This document shows positions 1 to 7,502 of a DNA stretch of 22,992 nucleotides, in pieces. Every line of letters begins with the position of its first letter. The first letter of the stretch is position 1. The notes under the pieces were generated by a model. That model worked only from the letters and a program-made list of their open reading frames with translations. It did no database searches and was not told where the DNA came from. Origin of the DNA: a virus; IMG/VR virus record IMGVR_UViG_3300037070_007140, positions 1-22,992 of that record; one strand, 5' to 3'. A program made the translations under genes and the position numbers.

Positions 1-234
1 CGCCGAGATGTTCGCGACCATCCGCCGCTCCGGCGACCCGATAGGCGACGCCGAGAAGTCGGGGCGTGCCCCCCCGGCCCGGTAGTCGAGGAGTCTCTCC
101 TGCTTGCCGGGGTTGTCGGCCCGCCACTTCTGATCCTGCGACCAGCCCGGCGTCGCGTTGCGGGGGCCGGGCCGGTTCGCCATGAACTCGGCCCACTCGA
201 CCTCCAGATCCTGAAGGTTCGGCAGCGCGGTCAT
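1..234 (-). CDS. Hypothetical protein, 3' end cut by window edge
   Basis: The frame is open from an ATG at 232-234 to the left window edge, giving 78 codons without a stop. The start has a strong GAGGAGG ribosome site just upstream on the minus strand. The visible part begins MTALPNLQDLEVEWAEFM and is rich in Trp, Arg, Pro and Gly. I do not recognise a family. It follows the collagen-like fibre gene by 63 nt in the same direction, so it probably belongs to the structural (tail) operon. That role is inference from position only. Confidence 0.75.
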   Translation of the reverse strand, partial: MTALPNLQDLEVEWAEFMANRPGPRNATPGWSQDQKWRADNPGKQERLLDYRAGGARPDFSASPIGSPERRMVANISA

Positions 235-297
235 GTCGCCTCCTCGGTCATAGGTACGCGCACACCGGCGCCGGGACGATGAACCAGAGAGACGACA

Positions 298-1446
298 TCA
301 GGCCTTCGTGATCCTGATAAACCCCGGCATCAGGGTGGCTGCTCCCCCCGCGCCTGCGCCTACGGTTCCGTCTGACGCAACCCGCCACGCCCTGACCGAA
401 TAAGTGTGGCTCGCGTTCGACGGGGTCAGGAACCGCTCTGCCTTTATGGCAACCTCAGCAGCGAACACCAGCAAGCTATGTCCGACGGCCCCGATGCGGC
501 CGAGATCGGTCGATCCGTCCCAAAGATTCAGGATCGTGTAAGACCCCGCCGCGGAACCAGCCAGCACGTCCGGCGAATAGAACTCGATCTTCACCCGTGT
601 GCTGCCGTCGAACGAGACGGCTCCGGCGGACACCACGCTCTGCGCGGACGCCTCGACGGTTGCCGTGACGCTGAGCGAAGACGTGAACTCGACATACGCG
701 AGTTCCGTGCCGTCGCCCGTCGGGCCGGTCGGCCCCGTCGGCCCGGTCACGCCAGCGCCCGTCGCTCCCGTCGGCCCCGTGGGGCCGGTGACTCCGGCAG
801 CACCAGCAGTGCCGGTCGGGCCGGTGATCCCGGCAGCACCAGTCGGCCCGGTGATTCCCTGGATGCCCTGAGACCCGGTGGTGCCCGTCGGCCCCGTCGG
901 CCCTGTCACCCCTGCCGCTCCTGGCGTCCCGGGGTCGCCCTGAGCGCCGGTCGGCCCAGTCACGCCAGCAGCGCCAGCGGCACCGGTCGGCCCCGTCACC
1001 CCGGCTGCGCCAGCAGGCCCGGTCGGGCCAGTCACCCCGGCGGCACCGGCTGAACCGGCAGGCCCGGTCGGCCCCGTGACCCCGGCAGCGCCAGCGGAAC
1101 CCGCCGGGCCGGTCGGCCCCGTAACACCCGCAGCACCGGCCGAACCCGCCGGGCCGGTCGGGCCGGTCACACCCGCCGCGCCAGGATCGCCCTGAGCGCC
1201 GGTCGGCCCGGCAGCACCAGTGGCACCAGCAGCACCAGCAGCACCGGTCGGCCCGGTGACACCAGCCGCGCCAGCGCTACCGACCGGGCCGGTCGGCCCG
1301 GTCGGGCCAGCAGGCCCGGCCGCCGCGTCGACGTACTCGTGGACAGGCCCGACGAGAGACGAGACCTGGAGGATCCGGCCAACAGCGATGTTGGCCGGAT
1401 CGACGTCCTCCTGGTCTACGACCCGTACTGGGTTCCACTCAGCCAT
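298..1446 (-). CDS. Collagen-like phage fibre protein
   Basis: This 382-residue protein has three parts. Residues 1-43 are a short non-repetitive head, probably the virion-attachment end. Residues 44-244 are almost unbroken Gly-X-Y triplets dominated by GPT, GVT, GAA and GPA. One short interruption (GATGAGVT, about residues 227-234) breaks the triplet phase. Residues 245-382 form a beta-rich globular tail ([12 protein letters not shown] onward) like the trimerising C-terminal domains of phage collagen-like fibres. Such proteins form trimeric fibres or decorations on virions. The ribosome site before this ATG is weak, and the gene lies 20 nt after the tail-tube-like gene, so translational coupling is possible. 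Fibre assignment is strong; whether it sits on head or tail is not visible. Confidence 0.88.
   Translation of the reverse strand: MAEWNPVRVVDQEDVDPANIAVGRILQVSSLVGPVHEYVDAAAGPAGPTGPTGPVGSAGAAGVTGPTGAAGAAGATGAAGPTGAQGDPGAAGVTGPTGPAGSAGAAGVTGPTGPAGSAGAAGVTGPTGPAGSAGAAGVTGPTGPAGAAGVTGPTGAAGAAGVTGPTGAQGDPGTPGAAGVTGPTGPTGTTGSQGIQGITGPTGAAGITGPTGTAGAAGVTGPTGPTGATGAGVTGPTGPTGPTGDGTELAYVEFTSSLSVTATVEASAQSVVSAGAVSFDGSTRVKIEFYSPDVLAGSAAGSYTILNLWDGSTDLGRIGAVGHSLLVFAAEVAIKAERFLTPSNASHTYSVRAWRVASDGTVGAGAGGAATLMPGFIRITKA
1039..1173 (-). repeat. 45-bp tandem repeat inside the collagen domain
   Basis: Three consecutive 15-residue units of the form [15 protein letters not shown] (residues 92-136) are encoded by 45-bp units that are near-identical but differ at silent positions. 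Degenerate versions continue on both sides. The array could expand or contract by recombination and so change fibre length. Confidence 0.8.
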
Positions 1447-1466
1447 CGGGTCTCAGCCCGACAGGC

Positions 1467-2138
1467 TCAGCTGCCCGGCTCGACGTGCGTTGCGCCGCAG
1501 GCGGCGGTCGGCAGCGTGTCCGGCGTCTTCCAGTACCCGTAGTCGGAGATGTCGGAGCCGTCCGGCGGCCCGTCGTTGTACGGGCCTCCGCCCCACATCT
1601 GGTTCGTGGACGAGAACCCCGTCAACTGGTTCGCCATGAAGTCTTCCTCGGCGGTGTTGTCGCCCCGCTGCCACTGCGTGAACGGGAACACCCAGTGGAT
1701 GTACGGGAACGCCCCGTCGATCCCGCCGCCGACGATGTGCTTCGTCCAGACCTCGAAGCCGACGCCGACCGAAGCCTCGCCGCACTCGGAGTCCGAGACG
1801 CCCTTCCCGACACCGACGACGTCGGAGCCGTCCACGATCGTGTGGACACCCGTGTTCGCGAGCATCAGCGCTTCGAGTTCCGGCTCCAGCGCCCCGTCCT
1901 CGAACGTGAACGTCCAGAAGTTGAAGATGTCCGGTGTCCGGAACCGCGCGAGCGAGCAGCCGCACCCGTTCTTCCGGGAGAACGTCGTGCCCTGCTCCAC
2001 GTCCGGTGACATCTGGACGCTCGTCATCTTGTCGGACACGTAGCTGTTGTCGGCTACGTCCTGGACGACGCCTAGCTCGTCCAGGAGCGTCACCCGAATC
2101 GCGCAGACGCCGAAGCTGACGCCGCAGGCTACTGCCAT
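1467..2138 (-). CDS. Putative major tail (tail-tube-like) structural protein
   Basis: The protein has 223 residues. I chose the ATG at 2136-2138 because GAGGAGGG lies directly upstream. A longer frame reaching 2222 would overlap the preceding gene and reads as low-quality sequence. The N-terminus (MAVACGVSFGVCAIRVTLLD), the segment YVSDKMTSVQMSPDVEQG, and the Cys motif NGCGC at 57-61 followed by a Phe-rich strand and FEDGALEPELEALML resemble the tail-tube/structural proteins of many actinobacterial siphophages. It lies downstream of capsid and a second structural gene, where a tail tube gene is expected. The identification is from remembered family patterns, not a search; a head-tail joining protein is the main alternative. 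Confidence 0.6.
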   Translation of the reverse strand: MAVACGVSFGVCAIRVTLLDELGVVQDVADNSYVSDKMTSVQMSPDVEQGTTFSRKNGCGCSLARFRTPDIFNFWTFTFEDGALEPELEALMLANTGVHTIVDGSDVVGVGKGVSDSECGEASVGVGFEVWTKHIVGGGIDGAFPYIHWVFPFTQWQRGDNTAEEDFMANQLTGFSSTNQMWGGGPYNDGPPDGSDISDYGYWKTPDTLPTAACGATHVEPGS

Positions 2139-2166
2139 CTGAATCCCTCCTCGGTCGGCATCAACA

Positions 2167-3039
2167 TCAGGCTCCGCTCCAGTCGGCCAGCACCGCGCCC
2201 TGGAGTTGCTTGTCCCAGGCAACGACCATCGACTGCTCGGCTCTGAAGATCACGGTGTTCTGCTCCCAGTCCCGGGCCTCGCTCATCGTCTCCGGGTTCA
2301 GGAACACCTCGTCCGCCAGCGCGGCCTGGATCGGCCCCGTGACGTAAATCCATGACTTCCGGTCTCCGGCAGCGGCCTCCCCCTCGGGGGGCGCGCCAGG
2401 CGTCGCACCGGGCGTGTTGTCGTCCTGGGAGTACCCCAGGCCCGACACGACCGGAGCGCCGGAAGCGGTGCGGAGGACGCCGTCGCGGCCCTCCTCGAAC
2501 AACTCGAAGCCGCCGTGCGCGACAACCTCGGGCGGCATGTGCAGCCAGTACTCCTGGCCGGACGCCGCGCCGAGCGCCTCCAGCTGCGCGATCGCCGCCG
2601 CGGTCGGCAGAGCACCGGCGACGACGTTCGCGTCGGAGTCACCGAGGTACGGCTGCGTCACGAAGGTGCCGTTCATCAGCTGCCGTTCCAGCAGCCACGA
2701 CCGGCGGGCCTGGAGCGCCCGCGACGCGCGGTCACGCCACGACGCCCACTCCTCGCCGATCGAGCGGGCCGTGCAGATCTGCCCGAGGTACCCCTGGAAC
2801 AGCCGGAAGTCTCCGGGCAGGTCGAGGTCTTCGGGGGTCTCCTTCGTCGCCAGGCTCTCGGCCAGGTCGACGCAGTCATCGATCGCCGCCGGAAGACCCG
2901 GCGGATAGGGGATCGGCGCGACTCCCCGGAACCACTGGGAGTCCGTGATCTCCTGGGCCATGCTCAGGAGCGAACGACGTGGGGCGAGAGGCAGCGGCCC
3001 ATCGATGGGGTACGCCTTCGCTGTAGCGACAGTGCTCAT
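2167..3039 (-). CDS. Virion structural protein encoded next to capsid
   Basis: This is a 290-residue protein with a clear GGAGGAG ribosome site before its ATG. It lies 35 nt after the capsid stop and 28 nt before the next structural gene. The C-terminal part has a GPIQAALADEVFLNP segment and ends in a Trp-containing stretch (MVVAWDKQLQGAVLADWS) of a kind I associate with structural proteins encoded beside actinophage capsids. Residues near 215-235 are Gly/Pro/Ala-rich and probably a linker. The exact role (connector, minor capsid or decoration) is not determined. No signal peptide or membrane segment is visible. Confidence 0.55.
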   Translation of the reverse strand: MSTVATAKAYPIDGPLPLAPRRSLLSMAQEITDSQWFRGVAPIPYPPGLPAAIDDCVDLAESLATKETPEDLDLPGDFRLFQGYLGQICTARSIGEEWASWRDRASRALQARRSWLLERQLMNGTFVTQPYLGDSDANVVAGALPTAAAIAQLEALGAASGQEYWLHMPPEVVAHGGFELFEEGRDGVLRTASGAPVVSGLGYSQDDNTPGATPGAPPEGEAAAGDRKSWIYVTGPIQAALADEVFLNPETMSEARDWEQNTVIFRAEQSMVVAWDKQLQGAVLADWSGA

Positions 3040-3074
3040 CGATTCTCCTCCGCTACCTCTCGCCCGTCAGTCCG

Positions 3075-4904
3075 TTAGCTCGTCTGGCAGGTCAGCTCGG
3101 TGGTCTCCGGTGCCGCGACGCGACCATCCGGGCAGGTCGTGATCGCCAGGCGATGTCCGGCCTGGGGAGGCCCGACGAGGGCGAGCGACTCGAAGATCTC
3201 GCCCTGCACGGCGTACACGTTCTGCGCGTTGTGGTCGATGTCGCGGGTGACACCGAAGTCGAGCGTGCCGGTGTCGAGGTGGAGGACGTGGTTCCTGGGG
3301 AACAGCCGAGCGATGACCGTGGAGCCGGGCCAGTCGTTCTGCACCGATGCCGTCACCTCGTCGTTCCAGATCTCCTCGGTCGCGCCGACGCCGGTGGCCT
3401 CATCGAGATGCCACGTGACGTCGAACCCGAACCGTGAGATCAGCGCCTCGACCTGATCCGGCGTGACCGAGAACCGGTCGAACTGGCCGTTCACGATGTC
3501 CATCGAGAACATCGCGCGGAGCCAGAACGGCAGGATCACCTGGAAGCGCGTGTTGTCGTCCATCCGGAGCCGCGAGATGATCCCGGCCCGGGAGATCGAC
3601 AGCGCGTACAGCACCGTGCTTGACGTGCCGTACGCCACGTTCGCCGTCAGGTTCAGGAGGAGCGCGTCGAGCTTCTCCAGGAGCCGTCCCTCGGCGATCC
3701 TGGCGAAGATCGCCATCGTCTTCGAGTTCTCGATCGCGACGCCCTCGGGCCACGTGATCGTGTTCAGGTTCCCGTACGTCCGGCAGTGCGACAGGGTGTC
3801 CACGAAGGTGTCGACCCACGTGGCGCAGTCCATGTCGAGGCACGACTTCGTGGCGTACGTTCCGCCCTGGCCGTCCTCGGCTGCCGTGATGACCGTGACC
3901 GCCTCGGCCGCCGTGTCGATCCCCGTGGCACCCGGGATCGAGACGCCGCCCCTGGTGGCGCGGAAGCTCGGGAGCGCGTCGCGCACCGGCCGCCTCGTCG
4001 TCCAGAACTCCGGCAGGTCGTAGAACGGGGTCGGCGGCGCGCAGATCCCGCCGTCCGCCTGGCGGACGAAGCGGCCCATGTTCGCGACCGACTCGGGGAA
4101 GTACGGGTTGCCGATCCCGAGGATCTTCTCGAAGTTCTCGACGCCGTCACGGCCGAGCGTGAACTCGTCCGGGAACGGGAAGTCGACGTGGGCGACCGGG
4201 TGGACGAGACCGTCCCGCCAGCCTGGCCCCTGCCTGACCGGCCCGAGCTTGCGTGCCCGGTCGATCAGCGCCTGCGCGAACCCCATCCGGTCGAGGGACT
4301 TCCCCTCGGACAGGCCGTGGTTCCCGGCGGACGCGAGCAGCACCGCGCGGCCCGACGTGTCGTCGGCGACCTCGCGGGCCTGGTTCGACTTCGGCACCGC
4401 GAACCGCGGGGTCATCCGCGGGGCGGCGCTCGCCTGCACGACCTCGGCGACCTCGGCCTCCGGCTCGACTGCCGTCTCCTCGACGGTGGCCTCCGGCTCC
4501 TCGACCTCGGCCGACGCCTCGTCGTCCGGGGCGGGCTTCTCGTCGTCGTCCTCGTCCTCCGTCTCGGCGGCGAGTTCGGCGACCGGCTCGGCCTCGACCT
4601 CGAACGCCGAGTGCAGTTCGTCGGCCGCCTCGGCGGTGGCCTTCTCGGCCTCGTCGTTCGCGGCCAGCTGCGCCTTGATCCGGGTCGCGTCCGCGGCGGC
4701 GTCCTGCCACTGCTTCACGGCCTCGGCGTCACGCGCGGGCTTCGAGACCTGCTCGCCGAACTCGGCGACGAGGAACGCGTCGGCGTCCTCGGCCTTCAGC
4801 TGCGCGCTCACTGCGCCCATGTCGCGGAGGGTCTCGTGGAGCTTCTCGTCGCCGAGAGCCGAGAGATCCTCCGGAACCTCGGGGAACAATCGCTTGAACT
4901 CCAT
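3075..4904 (-). CDS. Major capsid protein with N-terminal acidic scaffold-like region
   Basis: The protein has 609 residues, longer than a minimal HK97-fold capsid subunit. Residues 1-100 look helical (KLHETLRDMGAVSAQLKAED, then Ala/Glu-rich helices). Residues 101-155 are low-complexity Glu/Asp/Ala/Val/Pro. The rest, from about 165, resembles actinophage major capsid proteins, with PDEFTLGRDG, FWTTRRPVRDALPSFRATRGG and a long helix EGRLLEKLDALLLNL. The N-terminal third probably acts as a fused scaffolding (delta) domain removed by the protease encoded upstream; the cut site is not identifiable here. The ATG has a strong GAGGAGGG site. About 200 nt of non-coding DNA precedes it. Confidence 0.82.
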   Translation of the reverse strand: MEFKRLFPEVPEDLSALGDEKLHETLRDMGAVSAQLKAEDADAFLVAEFGEQVSKPARDAEAVKQWQDAAADATRIKAQLAANDEAEKATAEAADELHSAFEVEAEPVAELAAETEDEDDDEKPAPDDEASAEVEEPEATVEETAVEPEAEVAEVVQASAAPRMTPRFAVPKSNQAREVADDTSGRAVLLASAGNHGLSEGKSLDRMGFAQALIDRARKLGPVRQGPGWRDGLVHPVAHVDFPFPDEFTLGRDGVENFEKILGIGNPYFPESVANMGRFVRQADGGICAPPTPFYDLPEFWTTRRPVRDALPSFRATRGGVSIPGATGIDTAAEAVTVITAAEDGQGGTYATKSCLDMDCATWVDTFVDTLSHCRTYGNLNTITWPEGVAIENSKTMAIFARIAEGRLLEKLDALLLNLTANVAYGTSSTVLYALSISRAGIISRLRMDDNTRFQVILPFWLRAMFSMDIVNGQFDRFSVTPDQVEALISRFGFDVTWHLDEATGVGATEEIWNDEVTASVQNDWPGSTVIARLFPRNHVLHLDTGTLDFGVTRDIDHNAQNVYAVQGEIFESLALVGPPQAGHRLAITTCPDGRVAAPETTELTCQTS

Positions 4905-4950
4905 GATCCCTCCTCGTATCTGTCGAAGCGCTGATCGGATGTGCCGCCGA

Positions 4951-4993
4951 CTTCGGGCGACTGATCCCGTCGGCGCTTCGGGCGACCGGGATC
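4951..4993. repeat. Direct and inverted repeats upstream of the capsid gene
   Basis: The 200-nt gap between the capsid start and the preceding gene contains an 11-bp direct repeat, CTTCGGGCGAC, at 4951-4961 and 4976-4986 (period 25 bp). It is interleaved with an inverted pair, GATCCCG at 4963-4969 and CGGGATC at 4987-4993. No convincing -35/-10 pair is visible nearby. It could be a protein-binding site or a leader structure for capsid expression; function is not shown. Confidence 0.4.
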
Positions 4994-5047
4994 CGATTCG
5001 TTCTGCGCTGCATCGTACTGGCGGCCCTGGAGGGGTCGTGCCGCCAC

Positions 5048-5084
5048 AACGACGAACGCCCCCTGGTGGGGGCGCTCAGTCGTT
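5048..5084 (-). terminator. Strong hairpin after the 104-residue gene
   Basis: A perfect 7-bp stem CGCCCCC/GGGGGCG closes a TGGT loop at 5057-5074. It is extended by an outer 6-bp pair, AACGAC/GTCGTT, across a small internal loop. It lies about 20 nt beyond the stop of the minus-strand gene ending at 5105 and upstream of capsid, where a terminator would separate the accessory island from the capsid operon. There is no U-tract, so termination is only probable. Confidence 0.45.
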
Positions 5085-5104
5085 CCCGAGGAAGGACCCC
5101 GGGG

Positions 5105-5419
5105 TCAGCCGACCTGCGTGATCTTCCGGCTGACGGAATCGACGGTGCCGTGGAAGACGCAGACCGCGCGTCCGATCGTGTCGCGCTCCCACACCTCGGC
5201 CCAGACCGACTCGGTCTCCGGGCCGTCCTCCTGCTTGTGCCAGGAGCGATCGATGCGGCGACCATCCTGGCTCGCGTTCATCAGGATCCGCGGAGCCTTC
5301 CCGCTGATCGCGTCCTCGACCGGCACGATCCCGAAGGAGCCGCCGTTCACGGTCAGGGTCACCCCGGACTTCGGGCTGACGAACCGCTCGCCGCACTTCA
5401 GGTTCAGGATCTCGCTCAT
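5105..5419 (-). CDS. Hypothetical protein with own promoter
   Basis: This 104-residue protein starts at the ATG 5417-5419, directly behind the conserved leader element at 5422-5488. The sequence (MSEILNLKCGERFVSPKSGV onward) suggests a small mostly beta protein with a hydrophobic strand SFGIVPVED. I see no catalytic motif, membrane segment or Cys cluster. It is the last minus-strand gene of the accessory island and is followed by a hairpin, so it may form a single-gene transcript. Function unknown. Confidence 0.75.
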   Translation of the reverse strand: MSEILNLKCGERFVSPKSGVTLTVNGGSFGIVPVEDAISGKAPRILMNASQDGRRIDRSWHKQEDGPETESVWAEVWERDTIGRAVCVFHGTVDSVSRKITQVG

Positions 5420-5421
5420 CT

Positions 5422-5488
5422 CGTCTCCTCCTCGGGAGTCGCAGTGGATTGACACACGGAATCTAGCACGCCCGGTGGGGGCTGTCAA
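5422..5488 (-). promoter_or_regulatory. Promoter/leader element P1
   Basis: On the minus strand TTGACA (5483-5488) and TAGATT (5460-5465) are separated by exactly 17 nt, an excellent sigma70-type spacing. TGTCA follows 5 nt after the -10. The leader ends in the 20-nt SD block (5422-5441), with C at the variable left position and G at the right, so the pair is C-G. The -35 contains the TGA stop of the preceding gene. Confidence 0.8.
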
Positions 5489-5497
5489 GCCCCCACC
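5474..5497. repeat. Inverted repeat centred on the P1 -35 box
   Basis: GGTGGGGGCT and AGCCCCCACC are perfect 10-bp arms around a GTCA centre. The centre holds both the -35 of P1 and the stop codon of the gene ending at 5485. It could be an operator, a terminator hairpin for the upstream message, or both. No U-tract follows. Confidence 0.7.
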
Positions 5498-6204
5498 TCG
5501 ACCTTGTGCTGCCGGAGCTTCCCGGTGCTCGTCACCGACGTCGTCTGCTTGCAGTGGTTGCAGACCGCCCGCGGGCTGTAGTAGCGGAGGCCGCTGCTGT
5601 CGTGGTCGTGGGTGCCGCTGCCGGGGCACCGGTTCGGGTCGACCGGCTTCGCCTCGCCGACCGTCCACTCGATCGGGGCGGTCGGGAAGCAGACGGTGCA
5701 GAGTGTCGGGCCGTGGGCGGCGACCGCGTCGGCCTCGGTCAGTCCGCTCACCGTCGGGAGCCAGGAGAAGCTCGTGCCCGACCCGAGCCGGTTGCAGGTC
5801 GAGCAGTGCATCGAGGAGTGGATGTGGCCGTTCGAGTTGTTGACGAGGAAGAACCGGCTCCACCGCTCCGCGGCGTACGTGTCGTTCAGCGGCTTCGCCT
5901 CGGCGGCGATCCGGGCCTGCTCGGCCTCGGCGTTCGCGAGCCGGTCGAGCAGGTCGGTGCGGCGGCGCTCGTCCCAGGAGTTGACCTCGGCGGTGCGGGC
6001 CATCTCGGCGACCTCGGCGAGGGAGTGCGGGTACTCGAAGACGAAGCCGCGGCCGCGAGCATCGCGGCGCTCGTCGCGGATGCCGAGCAGCCCGTGCAGG
6101 CTGACCCGGAGGCTCGCCAGGTCGCTGTCGACCTTGTTGGCTGCGCCGTAAAGCTCGGCGAGCCTGGTATCGATCTGCTGTTCTCGTGTGAGTGTCTCGC
6201 TCAT
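5485..6204 (-). CDS. Cys-rich phage protein, putative zinc-binding, unknown function
   Basis: The protein has 239 residues. The ATG at 6202-6204 follows the conserved P2 leader; a longer frame to 6255 would run into the promoter itself. Residues 1-115 look helical and charged, probably coiled coil. Residues 116-180 contain FFLVNNSNGHIHSS, CSTC (134/137) and CTVC (169/172), a pattern I recognise from many actinophage proteins of unknown function. A further pair, CNHC (215/218), lies near the C-terminus. The paired cysteines suggest one or two zinc ribbons. The stop codon is inside the -35 box of P1. Confidence 0.78.
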   Translation of the reverse strand: MSETLTREQQIDTRLAELYGAANKVDSDLASLRVSLHGLLGIRDERRDARGRGFVFEYPHSLAEVAEMARTAEVNSWDERRRTDLLDRLANAEAEQARIAAEAKPLNDTYAAERWSRFFLVNNSNGHIHSSMHCSTCNRLGSGTSFSWLPTVSGLTEADAVAAHGPTLCTVCFPTAPIEWTVGEAKPVDPNRCPGSGTHDHDSSGLRYYSPRAVCNHCKQTTSVTSTGKLRQHKVEVGA

Positions 6205-6206
6205 CT

Positions 6207-6274
6207 CGTGTCCTCCTCGGGACTCGGTTGCTACTGACACTCCGTATTCAAGCACACGTGGTGGGGGTTGTCAA
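6207..6274 (-). promoter_or_regulatory. Promoter/leader element P2
   Basis: TTGACA (6269-6274) is followed by a 17-nt spacer and TTGAAT (6246-6251), the weakest -10 of the six copies. TGTCA follows 6 nt later. The SD block at 6207-6226 has G at the left variable position and C at the right, so the pair is G-C. The -35 contains the stop codon of the gene ending at 6271. Confidence 0.7.
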
Positions 6275-6285
6275 CCCCCACCACG
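6257..6285. repeat. Perfect 13-bp inverted repeat centred on the P2 -35 box
   Basis: CGTGGTGGGGGTT and AACCCCCACCACG are perfect 13-bp arms around a GTC centre, 29 bp in all. The preceding gene's TGA stop and the P2 -35 hexamer lie at the centre. As RNA it is a strong GC-rich hairpin without a U-tract; as DNA it is a good candidate operator. Confidence 0.75.
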
Positions 6286-6495
6286 GCGAACGACGTCGAT
6301 CTCCGTACCGGCCGCCCAGGCCCGCCACTCGCGGCCGCCGTCGGTGAACGCGACGGTGACGGTCGGGGGGCCGCCGGGGCCGCCCTGCGGGAACGCGTCG
6401 CCGAGGGCCGTCCAGTGGTGGTAGCCGTCGGGGCCGTGGAACTCGTCGCCCTCGCGGATCTCCTCCGCCCGGATCGTGATCGTGGTGCCGGTCAT
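6271..6495 (-). CDS. Small hypothetical beta-barrel-like protein
   Basis: This 74-residue protein begins MTGTTITIRAEEIREGDEF, with an AGGAGG site 5 nt upstream of the ATG at 6493-6495. Short strand-like segments with GD, GYHHWTALGD and a C-terminal TEIDVVRR suggest a compact SH3-like beta protein. An alternative GTG at 6568-6570 overlaps the preceding stop and would add 25 residues containing CPYC and a further Cys/His (zinc-knuckle-like). The codons there look coding, so the longer form is a real possibility. The stop lies in the P2 -35 box. Function unknown. Confidence 0.65.
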   Translation of the reverse strand: MTGTTITIRAEEIREGDEFHGPDGYHHWTALGDAFPQGGPGGPPTVTVAFTDGGREWRAWAAGTEIDVVRRGGG

Positions 6496-6563
6496 CTCGT
6501 CCTCCTGGTTGACGTGCAGGGCGCACCTCTCGTCGGGCGCGCAGTACGGGCACCCCGGCACCG

Positions 6564-6770
6564 CTACCACCGGAGCACCGGGTGCTCGGTCGCGTCGGGG
6601 GCCGCGGGGTCGACCTCCACGACCCCGCGGACGAAGTCGCCGCCGGTCAGCGTCGCGGTCACGGCCCGGTGGGCCGCCCGCTCGGACGTCGCGGTCACGG
6701 TCACGATGCGGGTGTGGAGGCTCCCGGCGCTCGGGGCGATCCAGACCTCGTACTCGCGGGCCTCGTTCAT
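6564..6770 (-). CDS. Small hypothetical protein
   Basis: This 68-residue protein starts MNEAREYEVWIAPSAGSLHT. It has alternating hydrophobic residues (RIVTVTATS, VRGVVEV) around a probable helix (SERAAHRAVTAT), consistent with a small alpha/beta fold. A GGGAG site precedes the ATG. The start overlaps the upstream stop by 4 nt (ATGA), indicating translational coupling to the gene at 6767-7126. No known motif was recognised. Confidence 0.65.
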   Translation of the reverse strand: MNEAREYEVWIAPSAGSLHTRIVTVTATSERAAHRAVTATLTGGDFVRGVVEVDPAAPDATEHPVLRW

Positions 6771-7126
6771 GTCGTCTCTCCCTTCGAGATGTCGAGCAGA
6801 TGGTCGGCGCGGTCGACGCGACCGGCCGCCTTCGATTCGGTCTCCTGCCTCCAGCCGCAGGAGCAGCTGGAGTGGTGCTGGTAGATGGCCGCGTAGCCGC
6901 CCCAGGATCGGGAACCGGCGACGTGGGCGTCGTGGTCGAAGTACGCGTGGGCGGCGAGGTCGATCCGTCCGGCGGCGTGGGCCTCGGCGAGCGCGACCGC
7001 GACGGTCTTGCTCGGGAGATCCATGATGAGGACGTTCCCGATCTCGCCGGTCTCCGTTGCCTCGGCGACGTTCCAGCCCTTGAAGTTCCACACGACGAGG
7101 GGGCCGACTGTCGTCAGCTTCGCCAT
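6767..7126 (-). CDS. Small hypothetical protein with CxCGW motif
   Basis: The protein has 119 residues if started at the ATG 7124-7126, which overlaps the upstream TGA by 1 nt (TGATG). A GTG one codon upstream is also possible. The C-terminal segment YQHHSSCSCGWRQE, with C88 and C90, followed by an Ala/Asp/His helix (VDRADHLL), resembles a recurrent actinophage small-protein motif that may bind a metal. It is the middle gene of a three-gene coupled unit driven by P3. No enzymatic function can be assigned. Confidence 0.68.
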   Translation of the reverse strand: MAKLTTVGPLVVWNFKGWNVAEATETGEIGNVLIMDLPSKTVAVALAEAHAAGRIDLAAHAYFDHDAHVAGSRSWGGYAAIYQHHSSCSCGWRQETESKAAGRVDRADHLLDISKGETT

Positions 7127-7344
7127 CACGCGACCACCTTGTACTCGGCCGCGTTGTCCGCCGTGAGCTTCGCGGCGGCGAGCCGGGCGTTCGCGGCGGC
7201 GAGCTTCGCCATCACGATCGCGTACTCGGCGTCGGTCGACGTCCGGTCGGCCTCGCGGACTAGGGCTGCGTACCGACGGCGGTACCGGCGGCGCTCCGCG
7301 TCGTACGCGGTGAGCGCTGCGTTCTGGATCCTGATCCGTTCCAT
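7126..7344 (-). CDS. Small coiled-coil-like hypothetical protein
   Basis: This 72-residue protein is almost entirely Ala/Arg/Glu/Lys-rich, with heptad-like spacing (YDAERRRYRRRYAALVREAD; MAKLAAANARLAAAKLTAD), and is probably one long helix or helical hairpin. The ATG at 7342-7344 sits directly on the end of the P3 SD hairpin. It is the first gene of a minus-strand unit of three overlapping genes. Function unknown. Confidence 0.7.
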   Translation of the reverse strand: MERIRIQNAALTAYDAERRRYRRRYAALVREADRTSTDAEYAIVMAKLAAANARLAAAKLTADNAAEYKVVA

Positions 7345-7410
7345 CGTCTCCTCCTCGGGAGTCGTTTACCTGACACGACGGACTCTAGCATATCCCTGGT
7401 GGGGTGTCAA
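7345..7410 (-). promoter_or_regulatory. Promoter/leader element P3, divergent partner of P4
   Basis: TTGACA (7405-7410), a 17-nt spacer and TAGAGT (7382-7387) are near-consensus. TGTCA follows 6 nt after the -10. The SD block at 7345-7364 has the C-G variable pair and abuts the ATG. The -35 is 25 bp from that of P4 on the other strand, so the two promoters could be co-regulated. Confidence 0.82.
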
Positions 7411-7435
7411 GCCCGACGTGATTCGACCGAGGCAC

Positions 7436-7502
7436 TTGACAACCCCTACACGACCTGCTAGAGTCCGTCGTGTCAAGGTAATCGAGTCCCGAGGAGGACA
7501 CG
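7436..7502 (+). promoter_or_regulatory. Promoter/leader element P4
   Basis: TTGACA (7436-7441), a 17-nt spacer and TAGAGT (7459-7464) precede TGTCA at 7471-7475. The SD block at 7483-7502 has the G-C variable pair. It drives the plus-strand genes starting at 7506. Confidence 0.82.

Noticed and set aside
298-1446. Plus-strand Pro/Val-rich frames (VGPVGPV repeats) opposite the collagen gene
   Set aside because: They are the reverse complement of Gly-X-Y repeats and have no independent support.
3786-4934. Long plus-strand open frames opposite capsid
   Set aside because: They are Arg/Gly/Val-rich or Ser/Ala-rich shadows of a high-GC coding strand, with no ribosome sites or recognisable motifs. 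The minus strand encodes a clear capsid protein.
5048-5084. Confident rho-independent terminator
   Set aside because: The stem is strong but no U-tract follows in the minus-strand direction, so I list it only with low confidence.
5474-7410. True cluster A stoperators
   Set aside because: The GGTGG...TGTCAA resemblance is partial (an extra base or changed flank), the sites are few and tied to -35 boxes, and no repressor gene is visible. Kept only as an analogy.
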